DNA of 64,000 nt from Telmatactis stephensoni (GCA_029948255.1 JALIZF010001460.1:62001-126000); one strand, 5' to 3'. Positions 13,024-23,861 are shown, counted from the stretch's first letter. The notes: generated by a model not told the origin, from the sequence alone. A program made the numbers and translations.

Positions 13024-13918
13024 TGTGAATAAAACTACAGGAAAACAAGTTTGTACAATCCAAAAGACTGTTTTAAACAGGCACTGTATCTTAGTAAATC
13101 AATTCCTAACTGATAAAAATGTAATTTGAGTGTTAATTCCAAAACGAAACTTGAAAGAAGGGCTAGTTTTTGGCGCTTTTAATTAGCCATTATTATTCGA
13201 TATTGAAAAATATCTCCTCATAAACTAATTGCAATACCGCAAAATATTGAAGGCTAGTTGGGAGAAGATATCCGCGTATTGCATGGGCGCCCACCAACGA
13301 AGCCTAATAGATGAATAAATTTTCGTCGTCAATATTTTGTAGTATTGCCGTGTCAAAATCATCATTAGTTTTGTATCATGATTCTAAAGACTTTTTTGAA
13401 AGAGAACGTTAACTAGGAAAAACTCATCCTTTTTTGTTGATTATTAAAAACAAAATTGTCCTTAATTCAAAAAGCGCGCGCTCTGACCGAATCATCACGT
13501 CACCAAGCAAGCGCTCATAAGTTTTTCTTTAGATATTTCCTTCAAAAGCTCCTCGCCTTTCTATTCCTTTTTGAATAAATATCACTTGATAAGGTTGTCA
13601 AATTTTGTTAACTGTCAATTAACAATTGGATGAATGACAATAAGGAGAAAACATTTTTCACGGTCATTTTAAAGCGTCAATACATAAAATACTGACGTTT
13701 ATTATACAATTGTGACGTAAATTTACCAAATAAGGTATCGTTCGAGGGCCAATATGGGACGGTAATACCCTCTAGAAAACCGGTTTGCGTATTCGGCCCT
13801 GCATGACGTCAAGGCTTCAAATCGGTTTCTTTTTCCCGCGCGCGCGCGCGCTGGTTTTCAAAAAGGACTGTTTCGATGATAAAAATACTGTAAAAAACAA
13901 AGCAAAAATAATAGATCC

Positions 13919-14054
13919 TTTATTAGATATTTTATTGTGTATTACGGGCTGACATTTTACTCATCGCTCGCATTTTGTCTCTCCTAAAGGCTCGGCAAAA
14001 TACATACGCGACTCGTAAAATATCAGCCCGGATACATAAGAAAATATCTAATAA
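13919..14054. mobile_element. MITE with about 40-bp inverted arms
   Basis: The left arm starts TTATTAGATATTTTATTGTG (13919). The right arm (about 14015-14054) is its imperfect inverted complement, sharing the GGGCTGA / TCAGCCC core and ending AATATCTAATAA. No coding capacity. Confidence 0.55.
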
Positions 14055-14254
14055 GTGGTATTTATTATATGGATAATAGTGTTTTACCGGAAACTAAAAC
14101 GCTGGTATTTTCCAAATTTTCACTAGTGAAAATATGAAAAAGTTTTATGTACCAATCTCCCCAAATGTACGCGCGCGTCTAAGAGAAATTTCCCGCCAGT
14201 TTAAAATTAAACTTATGTTTTTATTTTAGTTTGCCTCAGTTTGTCCCATATAAT

Positions 14255-14370
14255 AAAAGAACATTACACGTTGGCTTGAAGATATGAAATTTTCTTTTTG
14301 TGTTAAAAACAACATGAATTTTATTCGCTTGCGAAAATTCATATCTTCGCGCCACCGTGTAATATTCTTT
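14255..14370. mobile_element. MITE, family A copy 1
   Basis: The left end reads AAAGAACATTACACGTTGGC and the inverted right end AAAGAATATTACACGGTGGC, with arms extending through GAAGATATGAA. A related element with ATTACATG ends lies at 32835-32996. Confidence 0.55.
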
Positions 14371-15345
14371 ATGTATTGAGTTAATCTATATTTCTGTACT
14401 TTTTCAGATGTTTTCCTGTATTAGTCGTCGAACGCTATAAAGAAATAATCACCTCGCCGGAATACTTGCCCAATGCACTTGAATAATTGCCTCAATTCGA
14501 GGCTATCGGATCAAAAGTACAAGAAATGTGCCGAAACGTGCCCAATGGCTTCGAGCTGAAACCTTTGAATGTTCAGAATCACTGGAGTATATCTTCGATA
14601 AGAGCTATTGCCTCGTTTTTTAACATCGAAAAAGAAACTACCTGCTCATTCGAAGAAATATTGCAGGCCCCACGATAACAAACAATTGCATGGGTACCAT
14701 CCATGAAGAAGAGTTGTCTTCCTCTTTTTGTTAGAGTCCTTAGAGAAAAGGAAACAGAAAAGTCACCAGGGACAACTCGCCTTAATATAGACAGTCCCTT
14801 AGTATTGATGGCAGGATAACGGATTTAATAATGATGCGTGCCCCTAAGATTTTCGCATAAAAGTTATTATGTTCAAAAGCTTTTCAAAGATCGATGGGGC
14901 GGCAGTTTTAGTCATTTCCCGTCATTAGTAATATTTACCAAGTGTTCTATGTGGCATTCAATTATTTCCAGCAAACACTGGTGCTGACACTTGCTCCTTC
15001 AGAGGAATGACACCTATTGGTGGTTCTTTGTGTACTTAGTGTCCATAATTCCCCATGGCTAATGAAATGAAAATAATAAAAAATCCAAATCTTAAAAAAA
15101 TAATCACTGTTCGACTCATATAACTCATAGATTAAAAAATTGTTGCTGAATTTTCATTAGAAACACCTCGAATGCATTAAAGACTGTATAAACAAATTTC
15201 TTTAAAAGATCCGGATTTAATTAGTTTCGGGGCAAAGGATATGCCAATAGTTTAAACTGGCAAGCAGATGTCAGGTGGGAAAGGGTCAGTAATGTAGTTT
15301 ACGAACACAGATCGGACTGATGTAAACCGTAGGTGCAGTCTAACG

Positions 15346-15631
15346 ATGCTGCTTCTCCAGATTTTTCTCATCACTTTGATACTGTCATCGGTTTATACTT
15401 TGTGTCAATATTCTGCATCATCCACAGCTCTAAAAGGCTTCACATTCATATCTTACAAAGAGAAGTCTATTTTCGATTGCTTGCAATCGTGTAAGCAAAA
15501 GTCGTCTTGTCAGAGTCTGAATTATTATGTCACAAGATATTTGTGCGAGCTCAACAATCGAACTGCACAGCACAAATCATGGCATGTCGTGGTAGACAGC
15601 GAATCGACGTATTTTGAAAACCCACACAAAT
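15346..15631 (+). CDS. First exon: signal peptide plus PAN/Apple domain (secreted lectin-like protein)
   Basis: It starts at an ATG followed by a hydrophobic signal peptide (MLLLQIFLITLILSSVYTLC). A PAN/Apple-type segment follows: GFTFISYKEKSIFDCLQSC, then KQKSSCQSLNYY and RYLCELNNRTA. This gives the usual C-x3-C-x5-C and a later C, plus one N-glycosylation sequon. The exon ends at a strong donor (T|GTAAGT, 15632) in phase 1. PAN domains bind protein or carbohydrate in secreted or membrane proteins. It is the only PAN exon in the window. Acceptors in compatible phase occur at 16224, 23791 and 30904, so this exon probably starts the FReD-type gene(s) described below. The splicing is inferred. 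Confidence 0.8.
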
Positions 15632-16029
15632 GTAAGTATGGGACATTTATATTAATATTGGACGCAGAAATTATGAAAATATAGGGATGGCTTGGATATA
15701 GCTAGCGCACGCGCCTTATTCACTGCAGGAAGCTCTCAGTTGTCTCAGTGCTTAGCTTGAGATGAATCATTCTAAACTGACCAAGATGCTGGCTAGCTAA
15801 GCCTGCTTAGAGACTAGCTGAGCTTAATTAAGTGTCTTCAGTGTTAAAAGTCTTTGTCGAAGAAGACCTGATGGTCAAACTGTTGGTAAAAGTGGAGTTT
15901 TCCGAATGGGACTCGAACCTGTTAGTGAACTTTACGTAGGGTAGGGAAGAGGCTACATCCGTTCCCCATCACAGATGAATTTGAAAAGTGATTTGTACCT
16001 TGTGCAGTTGTATTTCTATGAACGTTTTG

Positions 16030-16195
16030 CATGTCTAACTGTCTGTCTTTCAGTCTGTCTTTCAGTCTGTCTGCCTGTCTTTCAGTCTGCCTCTCTTTCT
16101 CCATGCCTGCTAAACTATCTAGTCTGCCTGCCTTCCTGCCTGTCTCAGTGCCTCTGTCTGTCCTTCCGTCTACCTGTCCGTCTATCGATTTTTCC
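16030..16195 (+). repeat. TCTG/CCTG pyrimidine-rich simple repeat
   Basis: Degenerate repeats of TCTGTCTTTCAG, CTGCCTG and similar words continue almost up to the splice acceptor at 16221-16223. The tract keeps some frames open by chance and could act as an extended polypyrimidine tract. Confidence 0.7.
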
Positions 16196-16223
16196 TTGTT
16201 AGTTAACATCATATATCTTTCAG

Positions 16224-16364
16224 TACCGATAGGTTTATCAGAATCAGTGCCAGGCAAATCTTGCCTTGAAATCAAGAACATTTCATCCAGTGCCTCAGAT
16301 GGATATTACTGGATCACTAATGGCGCAAAATCGCATCGAGTTTACTGTTCTATGAGTTTAATTA
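16224..16364 (+). CDS. Second exon: N-terminal part of a fibrinogen-related (FReD-like) domain
   Basis: It is preceded by a CTTTCAG acceptor and followed by a GTGAGT donor (16365). Read in phase with the PAN exon it gives GKSCLEIKNISSSASDGYYW and AKSHRVYCSM. This resembles the start of cnidarian fibrinogen-related domains (SC.EI....GDGYYWI...VYCDM). Both borders are phase 1, so the exon is symmetric and could be included or skipped. The rest of its own FReD is not found nearby. The matching C-terminal half lies in the duplicated exons at 24373 and 31487, which start again with VYCDS. A weaker alternative donor after SHR would join VYC without repetition. Confidence 0.65.
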
Positions 16365-17164
16365 GTGAGTGAATACATTAGGCTACTATAAGGGACTGTT
16401 CTAAATATGGAGACGATTTGTTCCTGGAGGCCGGGATAACTTCTTTTGTTTTCTTTTTCTGGAGACACTATCCCGACCACGAGGACAACTTGCCTTCATA
16501 TAAACAGTTCCTAATTCCACACTCACTTTAACAACTTTAAAAATGCACTATTTTTTTCTAGTGGTTAAATCTTACGTCCACAGCAAAGCGTTTATAATAT
16601 AATTCATTAAAATTTATCAGTAGCCTTCGTTGAGCATTCAATCACATCTGCCAAAGCAAGACAAATATTTAGTTTATTAATTATATAGCTGCCTCTAAAT
16701 CAAATATTGTCAACAGATGGATTTTTCTTTAAATTTCGTCAACTGTCCAATTTTTCTTAAATTGGACACTAGCTAGTTGAAATTGAACAGTTTACCAAAA
16801 AGTAAAGATAAGTGCTGATAATATTGGGTTTAAGGCAACTATATAATTAATAAGTAACAGGACTCCATTCTTGTCCAATTTGAAAATAATTGAACTCAAA
16901 AAATTCCTCTGACTGCCAAATTGGACTTGGTCTGCGGCCCCAACCATTTTTGGCAGTCCTCAGAATTTTCTTCGTCCATTTTTTTAATTGGACAGCATGG
17001 AGTCCTATTGCATATACAAATATGTCAAAATACTGTTTCAATAAGGCAAAGACAAGCCATTATATTTTTACGAGTGTTTACATTTGTGTATTTTCATTAC
17101 CTAAAACAATCATTGCTTTTTAAACCTTCGTCGATCTTTCAAATGAAATGCGTGTCATATTCGT

Positions 17165-18660
17165 TTATTGATAATAATGTCCGTCAATTGATGGCTTTTT
17201 GTTCTACATTGTTTATTAATTTTTGCAAAACAATATATACCCATTTACACATTGGTACAAATCACAAACTGAGAGACATAAAACAAATTAAAAAAAGAGA
17301 AAAGTTAATTAACAAAGGTCTTGAATGGAAAACGTTGTTTGGTTGTTTGTTTCTTCTTCTTCTAACTTTTCATACACATTTTCTTTCGTAGATTTTAAAC
17401 GTAAATGAAGCGACATGAAATAGATCATGTTTATGCTATGACTCCTATATAACGCGCGCTCTGATTGGTCAAAGGACACGTGTGATAGGTGCTCTTTTAA
17501 AACACAATATACGCGCACATACTCAAATATTCAACCTTTTTACAGCAAGCGAATATATAGGAACAGAATAAGCTTGTCTAAAACAGCTAATTATTGGTGT
17601 GCTTTTTTATCAAAGAAATACAAAATTAGTGTTATGTTGAGTTAATTAAGACTTGGCGAAAAATGTGAAGAAGCACTCGACTAAACGTTATGCTTTTCCA
17701 ACACTTCTCGAGTTTTCTTCACAAAATTCCCGCGTATATGTTTATACTAATATACTATTTCATAATAAACATTGTCAATATCACGCCTACGCGACTCACC
17801 CGAAAGGGAGTATGGGAAGAAACCACTAAAGTTATAAAACCAGAAAAATTCCGAACGATTACTCAAATTCAGCTTGCTCTGACCTTATATACTAAAGAAC
17901 TTACTTATTGATGCTAAAGTCAATACCAAAGCGGAAAAGGAAGTAAAGTTTTGCTACTTCCCATACACCTTTTCGGTCTAGTCGGGTGGGCTTGTGAGAG
18001 CTGTACGACATCCTTTTTTGAAATAGGTGTAAATTGGCATATCACATTGATTCGATACGAAACGATTCGATAAGACTACAATAAAAATAGTAGAATCTTA
18101 CTCCCAAACAATGCAAATGCAATTAAAAAATGCACCGATTTAAAATATTTTGACTGTAAAATTAGATTCTCATAAAAATCGCAATTCATAAAATAAAACT
18201 AAAAGTCATAAAAATCAGAGACTAAGAGATTAAGCGAGGATATGGTTGACGAATTGGGACCTGAAAATTAAAGATGGGATTTGTTACTCCAGAACTCTAC
18301 ATTCAGTCTTTAATATGTTATGGCTTGTGGTATGGAATATTTAAAGACCTTGGGGTTATTAGGAAAGACTTTGTAGAAATAAGCTTTCAAGTACCTTGGA
18401 CTGAGTTAGGTTTAGGTTGAGCATCAGGGAAGACTTTGTAGAAATAAGCTTTCAAGTACCTTGCACTGGGGTTAAGGTTAGGTTGAGTATAAGGGAAGAC
18501 TTCGTATAAATAAGCTTTCAAATACCAAGTACGTACTGGGGAAGATTTCTACAAATATGAGACTTTGTACAAAGCCTTCTGTAACACTCAACCTAAATTA
18601 AACCAATCCCAATATATTTTAAAAAAGTATTTCACACTACCAACCACAACATATACCTTG
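17165..18660. repeat. Tandem unit 1, 3' flank of NLR copy 1
   Basis: Homologous to 25609-26640 and 33513-35100. It contains AT-rich non-coding sequence, a roughly 180-bp inverted-repeat element (arms near 17800 and 17979, sharing CTTCCCATAC) and three imperfect copies of a roughly 66-bp direct repeat (GAAGACTTTGTAGAAATAAG type) at about 18362-18530. A 69-codon open frame on the - strand (17309-17518) recurs in unit 2 but is frameshifted in unit 3, so I do not call it a gene. Confidence 0.6.
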
Positions 18661-18675
18661 TGTTGTATAGACGCA

Positions 18676-19630
18676 TCAGTAAAGCTTGAGATTATAACGA
18701 CCGTTAACAAGGTCCAACTCCGTGAGTTGACAATTTTTGTGTTCTAGTCCTTCACACAAGCTTCACACAAGCATGACACATCTATTTTTTGGATAATTGA
18801 TCTTCCACGGCCTAGAACTCTTTAAGTTTACAGTTTCCATGTTTTAGGACTTCGCACAGGTATAATCTACCTGTTTCTGTTATGTTAGCCTCAAGGATCA
18901 GCATAGTAAGTTGACAATTTTCATGTTTTAAGGCTTCACACAGGAATGATATACTGGTTTCACATGATACCTCCTCACCATATAGATCGATTTCACTGAC
19001 GTCATCGAGAAAAATAAAGTCGGTTTCAGAGCATCAAATAAAATAAAAATACTTGTACCTCAAAGAACAACTAAATCTTTGCAACTCTAGAAAATATTGA
19101 GTCAAAAGAGCTTTTCACCACGAAGATACGAATGTTTGAATGTGGGCTTGTTGTTGGTAAGAATGTATGGGGCCGCCATATTGGTGTACACCAATATGTA
19201 CACCAATATGGCGACCATAAATACCAAGCATCGAAATGATATTAAAAATACATTTATTTGTTCATTTTATTGATTATATATATAGAAAATGACAATTAAG
19301 TTCAATACCAAAGCAAGTGAGGTGAAATTTGTCGCAAATTGATGTGTTCTTACGCCGTTTGAAAATGCGTGACTGCATGGCGTGACACAATTTTGGTGCC
19401 GATAATTTGCCAAGCGATGAACAGAATCAGACCAAATTTCCAGAGACGACTTCTTTTCATGATACATACAAAATACCAGGCAATCAACTTTCTCCGAGTT
19501 TTAGTTTAGATTTTAGTTCTCTCGTGACGTCACGTGAAATCGATCTATAGGCACAACACAGTAAGTTGACAGTCCTTGTGTTTGAGTTTTTCATACAAGT
19601 CCTTTATACCTTGCCCTGTTGTCTCCAGTT
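18676..19630 (-). pseudogene. LRR-only fragment of a fourth NLR copy, interrupted by a MITE
   Basis: On the - strand, 18676-18980 encodes LRR units ending HKNCQLTELDLVNGRYNLKL and a stop. This is the same C-terminal pattern as NLR copy 2 (LDLVHCCYHLKRY, stop). The array continues at 19550-19630 after a 561-bp insertion. The fragment has no NACHT or membrane part. Its upstream end is joined directly to the 3' end of NLR copy 1, whose stop codon (19631-19633) lies in this fragment's sequence. It is probably left from unequal exchange between NLR copies. Confidence 0.7.
18981..19549. mobile_element. 561-bp MITE with TATA target duplication, inserted in LRR repeats
   Basis: The ends GATCGATTTCAC (18985) and GTGAAATCGATC (ending 19545) are inverted and flanked by TATA on both sides (18981-18984 and 19546-19549). 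Removing it restores the LRR sequence found intact in copies 1 and 2 (CTCACCATATAG|GCACAACAC). The interior has a palindrome around TTGGTGTACACCAA (about 19180-19212) and no transposase. Confidence 0.7.
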
Positions 19631-22600
19631 CTAAACCGATAACAATAGAATTCTGCCCGATGAAAGCATGAGATGATAACAACAGTGAAGAAGATCCAAC
19701 TTAGTGAGTCGACAATTTTTGTGTTTTAGTCCACCTTCACACAAGCTTGGCACATACATTTCTTCGATTATTTCTTCTTCGATCATTGATCTTCCACGGC
19801 CTAGAATCAGCATTGTAAGTTTACAGGTTTCATGTTTTAGGACTTCGCACAGGCATAGTCTACCTGTTTCTGTTATGTTAGCCTTAAGGCTCAGCTTAGT
19901 AAGTTGACAGTTTTTATGCCTTAGGGCTTCACACAGGAATGATATACTGGTTTCATATGATACCTCCTCACCACATAGGCGTAACACAGTCAGTTGACAG
20001 TTCTTGTTTTTGAGTGCTTCACACAAGTCTTTAATACCTTGCTCTGTTGTCTCCAGTTCTAAGTCGGTAAGTTGACAGTTTTTGTTTTTGAGTGCTTTAC
20101 ACAGTTCTGCTACACCTCGATGTGTTATCTTATTACCTCCAAGGAACAAAGATGTAAGACCACAAGGTTTTTCCCAGTCAATTCTTCCAAGTAAAGCTTT
20201 GATACCATAATCTGATATGTTGCATGACCTCAATTTTAAACTGATTTGGGGGCTTCTTTTCTTGCGTAACAGGATCAGCTGTGACCATCCACCGTCACCA
20301 AGTGAATAATTACTATCCAAGTCCAATTGCACTAGTGGATCATGATCGTTCAGGTGTTGCAAATAGTATACAATGCAGGTGCAATCAAGAGGCGTAACAT
20401 CACATCCAGAAAAATCTAAATATCGTTTTTCAAGTTTAGGAGCAGTTTGTTTCATAACTTTTTTATCGTGGAGTTCATATAAATTTCTCAACATCAGCAA
20501 AGCCAACCTCTTCCTGTCAATCGAGTAATATCTTAGGCCGTCATCAAGTGTCGCAATAAAGTAATCTGTGACCCTACCAACATCCTTGCGACCATGGAGT
20601 AACCCCGCTATGAAGTGAATAACAAGGTGCCAGTCTGCAGAAGTATCTTGGATCTTTTTCTTAATGAAATTTACTATTTGCTTAGAATTCATCGTTCTAA
20701 CAATGTGTCTTGCAGCAAGAAATTCTTGTAGTGTGAGATGAAGAAAGCAATATTGAGATGCTCGTGCGATTCCAAAAAGTGGAGCTACTTTGCTGGGCAT
20801 GCTGTTTAGTAAACCACATTTTTCAACTCTGTCGTCAACTTCTTTCTTTTCAAATATCAATCGCTTTTCATGTATTCCTTGCTTTGCTAGAGATCCTAGC
20901 TTTGATAAGTCATTTTCCACAGACTCAGAAAAGACCTGTCCGTCCTCAAGAAAGTCTCTTTCTTGATAATGTGGATGATGTCGAAACAGAAACATTCTTA
21001 GCGCTCCTTTGTAGACATCTGTGAGAGTAGTTGGTAAGGTCACTGATTGGGCCGACTTAACTTGCAATTTGATGTTATACTTTAACAAAGAACAAACAAT
21101 GTTACAAGTGGCAGGAATATAACACAAATACAACAAATTCATGTTAGATTCTATATGAGACCATATCGTGTGTGCTGCGTCAGGATAATCTGTGCAGACT
21201 TTGTTGACATATGACTCAATCTTCTCAGGTGTAAATCCTAAGATTTCTACAACTCTATCAAACCGTACCCCTATAAGACGTTTTACATTATCCGCAGCAT
21301 GGGGTCTTGACGTTGTCACAATTGTCGTCCCAGAAAGTAGTTTCTTTTGTAATAATTTCACGTAGAGTGCAGAAACCGGAATTTTATCAGCTGCAACATT
21401 GAATGCTCTGACTTTTGATTCATCCCATGATAAGTTTTCAAGGTGTTTATACTCATCTAAGCCATCAAATATTATAAGAACCTCCTCAGGCTTATCGACA
21501 ATAGACTGAAAAACAATATCGTCTATTCTTCCTACCGAGTGTTCTGCTCTACTGAGAAACTCCTTGAGCGACATTTGAGACATTGCTTCAGAATTCAAAA
21601 ACCTGAATCGAAATAAAAACAGATACTTGAATGTTTTTGTTGTGTTTTGAAACAGCTTTCCTTGGCTCCATTCACGTACAATTTTAGTGCATAGCAATGA
21701 CTTTCCAATACCTGGACGGCCAATGACAAGAATTCTATTATATGACTTTTGAGCAGAGAGAAACAGCTCTTCTCGACTGCTAATTATAATCGACGTTTCT
21801 GGTGGCTTATGGTATGCGCACAATAGGTCATGTCTGTTTTCCTTAGGGTCGAGTACATGTGTGATTCGTCCAATGCATATAATAAGTTCGATGTATATAT
21901 TGTCGATCGACAGTTGTTCACGGCTGTCACTGTCTTCTGAGGGCGAAGTAGACGTCGGTAGCAATTCCACGATTTCCGTGTTCTCAAGCATTTGTCTTTG
22001 GAGACGTGCTCTATATTGGTTTATCTTTTTAACGGCCATTTTGTTGAAAAAATGTAGTTTGCAAAATTTGGAGTCAAACGTGAAGGTTTTGTCTCGACAG
22101 GCTCTAGCAATCAGGTAGAATATTTCGAGGAACACAAGACATGCAAAAACTATATTCAAACTCCATGCAGCTTTTGCGAAAACATATTTATCTCTAGCGG
22201 CGCCATTTTGGCAGTCGATCAGCATAGATGAATTGGATGAGTGGTGCGTTGTATTTGAATTTAGACTAATTGTACTGTGTTTGGAGCTGAAAATCCACTG
22301 ACAATGAAATTGTGATGGATAATCTAGAAGGTGCCATTTTTGGACGATTGTAAATAAACATCCCAGCACAAACCGAACCAGCAAATGGATCAAGTAGCAA
22401 GAGTACACGCAACAACTTCTTATTTCAAGTGTAGGTTGTGGGTTTTCAGGGTCAGGCATAAGATCTCGTTCGATTTGATCCACTCGAGATTTGATACACA
22501 ACGAATAAATGATACAAACGACAACAAGCGAGGAAAATATCGCAATAATAAACCCATATAATGGAAGAGGTGAGTTATATTTTTCATCATATTGGTCAAG

Positions 22601-22915
22601 ACACCTTGTTTTCAGAAATTCTTTGTCAACTTTGCCATGGCTTTCGCAGCGAAATTTCCTTTGCTCGGAATTTCTTAATTCTGACGTGAGTCCAATAATA
22701 ACTATTCCAGCAAATCCACATCTTAATTCTGACGTGAGTCCAATAATAACTATTCCAGCAAATCCACATATTATCGCAACAACATAACCGTATACACTGA
22801 ACCGTTTAGGTATTATCAGCTCTCCTTGAAACACGTTTCCATTACACTCGTGATCTAGTGAGCATGTTGTGGAGGCACAGGCAGGAGCAAAAAGCTCCCA
22901 TACCTGCAAAACCAC
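19631..22915 (-). CDS. NLR copy 1: 4-TM channel-like N terminus + NACHT + LRR, about 1094 aa
   Basis: Single-exon gene. In order: a four-TM N-terminal module with cysteine-bearing extracellular loops (see copy 2); a linker ending in QRQMLENTEIVELLP; a NACHT NTPase with Walker A GRPGIGKS and Walker B VLIIFDGLDE; a NACHT-associated helical region; then ribonuclease-inhibitor-type LRRs (LCEALKNKNCQLTDLELETT pattern). The expected product is a membrane-anchored cytosolic nucleotide-binding innate receptor. Two oddities sit at the 5' end. A 2-nt insertion (about 22820-22825) puts the ATG conserved in copies 2 and 3 (here at 22842) out of frame, so the open frame needs an upstream ATG at 22915, next to a CAG|GTATGG donor-like site. 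A 48-bp tandem duplication doubles 16 residues of TM1. The C terminus (after CCYHL) differs because it runs into the LRR fragment. Reading frame otherwise intact. Confidence 0.88.
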   Translation of the reverse strand: MVLQVWELFAPACASTTCSLDHECNGNVFQGELIIPKRFSVYGYVVAIICGFAGIVIIGLTSELRCGFAGIVIIGLTSELRNSEQRKFRCESHGKVDKEFLKTRCLDQYDEKYNSPLPLYGFIIAIFSSLVVVCIIYSLCIKSRVDQIERDLMPDPENPQPTLEIRSCCVYSCYLIHLLVRFVLGCLFTIVQKWHLLDYPSQFHCQWIFSSKHSTISLNSNTTHHSSNSSMLIDCQNGAARDKYVFAKAAWSLNIVFACLVFLEIFYLIARACRDKTFTFDSKFCKLHFFNKMAVKKINQYRARLQRQMLENTEIVELLPTSTSPSEDSDSREQLSIDNIYIELIICIGRITHVLDPKENRHDLLCAYHKPPETSIIISSREELFLSAQKSYNRILVIGRPGIGKSLLCTKIVREWSQGKLFQNTTKTFKYLFLFRFRFLNSEAMSQMSLKEFLSRAEHSVGRIDDIVFQSIVDKPEEVLIIFDGLDEYKHLENLSWDESKVRAFNVAADKIPVSALYVKLLQKKLLSGTTIVTTSRPHAADNVKRLIGVRFDRVVEILGFTPEKIESYVNKVCTDYPDAAHTIWSHIESNMNLLYLCYIPATCNIVCSLLKYNIKLQVKSAQSVTLPTTLTDVYKGALRMFLFRHHPHYQERDFLEDGQVFSESVENDLSKLGSLAKQGIHEKRLIFEKKEVDDRVEKCGLLNSMPSKVAPLFGIARASQYCFLHLTLQEFLAARHIVRTMNSKQIVNFIKKKIQDTSADWHLVIHFIAGLLHGRKDVGRVTDYFIATLDDGLRYYSIDRKRLALLMLRNLYELHDKKVMKQTAPKLEKRYLDFSGCDVTPLDCTCIVYYLQHLNDHDPLVQLDLDSNYSLGDGGWSQLILLRKKRSPQISLKLRSCNISDYGIKALLGRIDWEKPCGLTSLFLGGNKITHRGVAELCKALKNKNCQLTDLELETTEQGIKDLCEALKNKNCQLTVLRLCGEEVSYETSISFLCEALRHKNCQLTKLSLKANITETGRLCLCEVLKHETCKLTMLILGRGRSMIEEEIIEEMYVPSLCEGGLKHKNCRLTKLDLLHCCYHLMLSSGRILLLSV
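22674..22769 (-). repeat. Exact 48-bp in-frame tandem duplication in TM1 of NLR copy 1
   Basis: 22674-22721 and 22722-22769 are identical. Each encodes CGFAGIVIIGLTSELR, so the first transmembrane segment and the start of loop 1 are repeated. Copies 2 and 3 have a single unit. Confidence 0.9.
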
Positions 22916-23790
22916 CCTGCTAAAGCACGGTTTCCTTTGTCAACTTATTTATGCATTTCCTTCCTTCACGGAACTGCAGCTGTACAGAAATGGGTGGATA
23001 TCCAGTAGAAACCGGTTTTGAAGTTGAGCCAATGCATGCCTCTCCAGGGAGTCTTCACGCTTCTTAAGTATATCAAACATTTGTTCCGCTCAATGTAAGT
23101 TGGGATTTTTTTTCTTTTCCATTCAATACCATTGCAGTAGATATTTGGAATATACAGTTTTGACCAAAGTGATACAATGGCTTACGGGAGATGGTCGCTT
23201 ACGAGAGTGCATGGTCGTTCAAAGCCGGAGAGTCAACTGTACTTCGTGCAACAAAGAAAATGAGTTATGCGCGGAGTGATAATACAAGGAACATTTGCTC
23301 TGCAACTTGCAGCAGTACAATGTCTTGCATGCACCTAATTATCTTTACTTAAAAATATAATCTGCCGCAGAACGGGTTTTTTTTCATCATCTACCTTTTA
23401 AACTTCTTCCGAGGCAAGTTCTGTCTAGACTTTCGGCTCTTTTCGGGCAGACTATACAGTAAAATATTTGTTTAATATCCACATTTTGGTCACACGGCAT
23501 TCATAAAAAACAGGGTTTTTGTTACATTTGTTTCATATTTTTTGTTAGATTTTTTTCTGTTACTTCAATAGTAGTATATAGATACATAAACAGATTATTA
23601 ATTTAATTGGTATTTGGTCTTATATATTTTTAGCAGTCAATTGTACTATTTGTATTTAGGTTTCCTAATGGATTTTCACCTTGTGTAAACAAATACAATG
23701 TATATTTTATGATAAATTGCACTATTTTATTGTCTTAATTTTTGTATTTTGATTTCGGCGAAATAAATATTCCTTTTGTTCGATTCGCAG

Positions 23791-23861
23791 ATGCATCGTG
23801 TAAGCTTAAAGGACAAGGGATCGTTTCCCTTACCATTCCACCACCACAAAATACCACAAAG
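23791..23861 (+). CDS. Linker exon of FReD-type gene, copy 1
   Basis: It has an acceptor TTCGATTCGCAG and a donor AAAG|GTAACG. In phase with the PAN exon it gives ASCKLKGQGIVSLTIPPPQ then NTTK. The pattern is a cysteine followed by a proline/threonine-rich linker. It is nearly identical to 30904-30974, which supports an exon. The open frame also continues past the donor in both copies (to 24074 and about 31376), with an in-frame 9-nt length difference, so a longer exon form is possible. Start phase 1, end phase 0. Confidence 0.6.

Larger units (their letters stand above)
12749..15345. other. Intergenic region rich in foldback elements
   Basis: I find no supported gene here. The region holds three inverted-repeat elements (listed separately) and a CG dinucleotide run at about 13837-13851. 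A short open frame near 14487-14678 has no domain and no splice context. Confidence 0.55.

Noticed and set aside
16031..16281. Ser/Leu/Cys- and Arg/Asp-rich open frames
   Set aside because: They come from the TCTG simple repeat, not from a gene; only the exon from 16224 is supported.
17309..17518. Small - strand open frame recurring at 25741-25926
   Set aside because: The unit 3 copy has a frameshift (extra T near 33678), so conservation comes from the duplication, not coding constraint.
18362..18530. TTAGG-like words suggesting telomeric repeats
   Set aside because: They are parts of a roughly 66-bp local direct repeat (GGTTAGGTTTAGGTTGAG type) and not a regular hexamer array.
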